Positions 63,947-64,000 of a stretch of 64,000 nt of DNA are shown piece by piece; the first letter of the stretch is position 1, and each line of letters opens with the position of its first letter. The notes below the pieces were generated by a model. It made no database searches, was not told the DNA's origin, and worked only from the letters and a program-made list of their open reading frames with translations. Made by a program: the position numbers and the translations under genes. This DNA is from Haladaptatus halobius (GTDB taxonomy: Archaea; Halobacteriota; Halobacteria; Halobacteriales; Haladaptataceae): positions 2,046,001-2,110,000 of the forward strand of contig NZ_CP085335.1 of assembly GCF_020618475.1 (NCBI RefSeq). Reading direction: 5' to 3'.

Positions 63947-64000
63947 TCAGCGGTCGTCCTGCAGTCGTTCGTACGCTCGATTGACTCGTTTGAACGCCTC
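63947..64000 (-). CDS. C-terminal end of a possible J-domain protein (start outside window)
   Basis: Only 17 codons are inside the window: EAFKRVNRAYERLQDDR then TGA at 63947-63949. The pattern recalls helix III/IV of a DnaJ J-domain (FKRVNRAYERL). Too short to be certain. Confidence 0.4.
   Translation of the reverse strand, partial: EAFKRVNRAYERLQDDR

Overview
The window is chromosomal DNA of a halophilic archaeon (class Halobacteria). The GC-rich acidic proteins, archaeal-type ribosomal proteins (S4e, L19e, L32e), RNase P protein Rnp1, KaiC-like and TrkA/TrkH families, HalOD1 and PGF-CTERM domains, Tat signals, and TATA boxes about 27 bases before leaderless ATGs all point there. I cannot name the genus from sequence alone. 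There is no rRNA, CRISPR array, integrase or intact insertion sequence. Two tRNA genes are present: Pro(GGG), minus strand, near 13.8 kb and Gly(GCC), plus strand, near 53.5 kb.

Layout. 0-13 kb holds accessory metabolism: DoxX and a divergent HxlR regulator, PEP carboxylase, a zinc alcohol dehydrogenase, an SRPBCC protein, a ZIP transporter, a KaiC-like ATPase downstream of an RFAP-synthase-like GHMP kinase, a GGGP-synthase-family protein and a MurG-like glycosyltransferase. 15-19 kb carries DUF106-cmk-truB and, beyond a 527-base intergenic stretch with a convergent SHOCT gene, adk. 19.8-27.8 kb is a transport and stress cluster: UspA, an APC permease fused to two Usp domains, an Lrp-like domain, trkH, trkA, and two headless remnants of further APC-Usp genes fused head-to-head. 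28-37 kb is mixed, with a cupin, a metallo-deacylase, a signal peptidase, two decayed genes, an MBL-fold nuclease, 5-FTHF cyclo-ligase, a NosD-like beta-helix protein and an AI-2E family permease. 37.8-39.0 kb is an AT-richer gene-poor gap. 39.0-53.3 kb is one long minus-strand ribosomal superoperon: SPOUT methyltransferase, L3-L4-L23-L2-S19-L22-S3-L29-Rnp1-S17-L14-L24-S4e-L5-S14-S8-L6-L32e-L19e-L18-S5-L30-L15-SecY. 53.5-64 kb has a second TrkH, Mch with an overlapping unknown gene, a HAD phosphatase, a GTPBP1-like GTPase, and several broken surface-protein and nuclease genes.

The striking property is gene decay. I find seven in-frame premature stops (TAA x3, TAG x2, TGA x2), plus frameshifts and internal deletions, spread over eight accessory loci, and one double-truncated gene fusion. 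The roughly 14 kb ribosomal operon is free of any defect, which argues against random sequencing error. All three stop codons occur, so recoding of a single codon is unlikely. I see no convincing new defence or mobile system. The best leads are the decay pattern, the head-to-head fusion of two APC-Usp genes, a structured intergenic segment at 18.0-18.3 kb, and a KaiC-like ATPase without a Walker A lysine.
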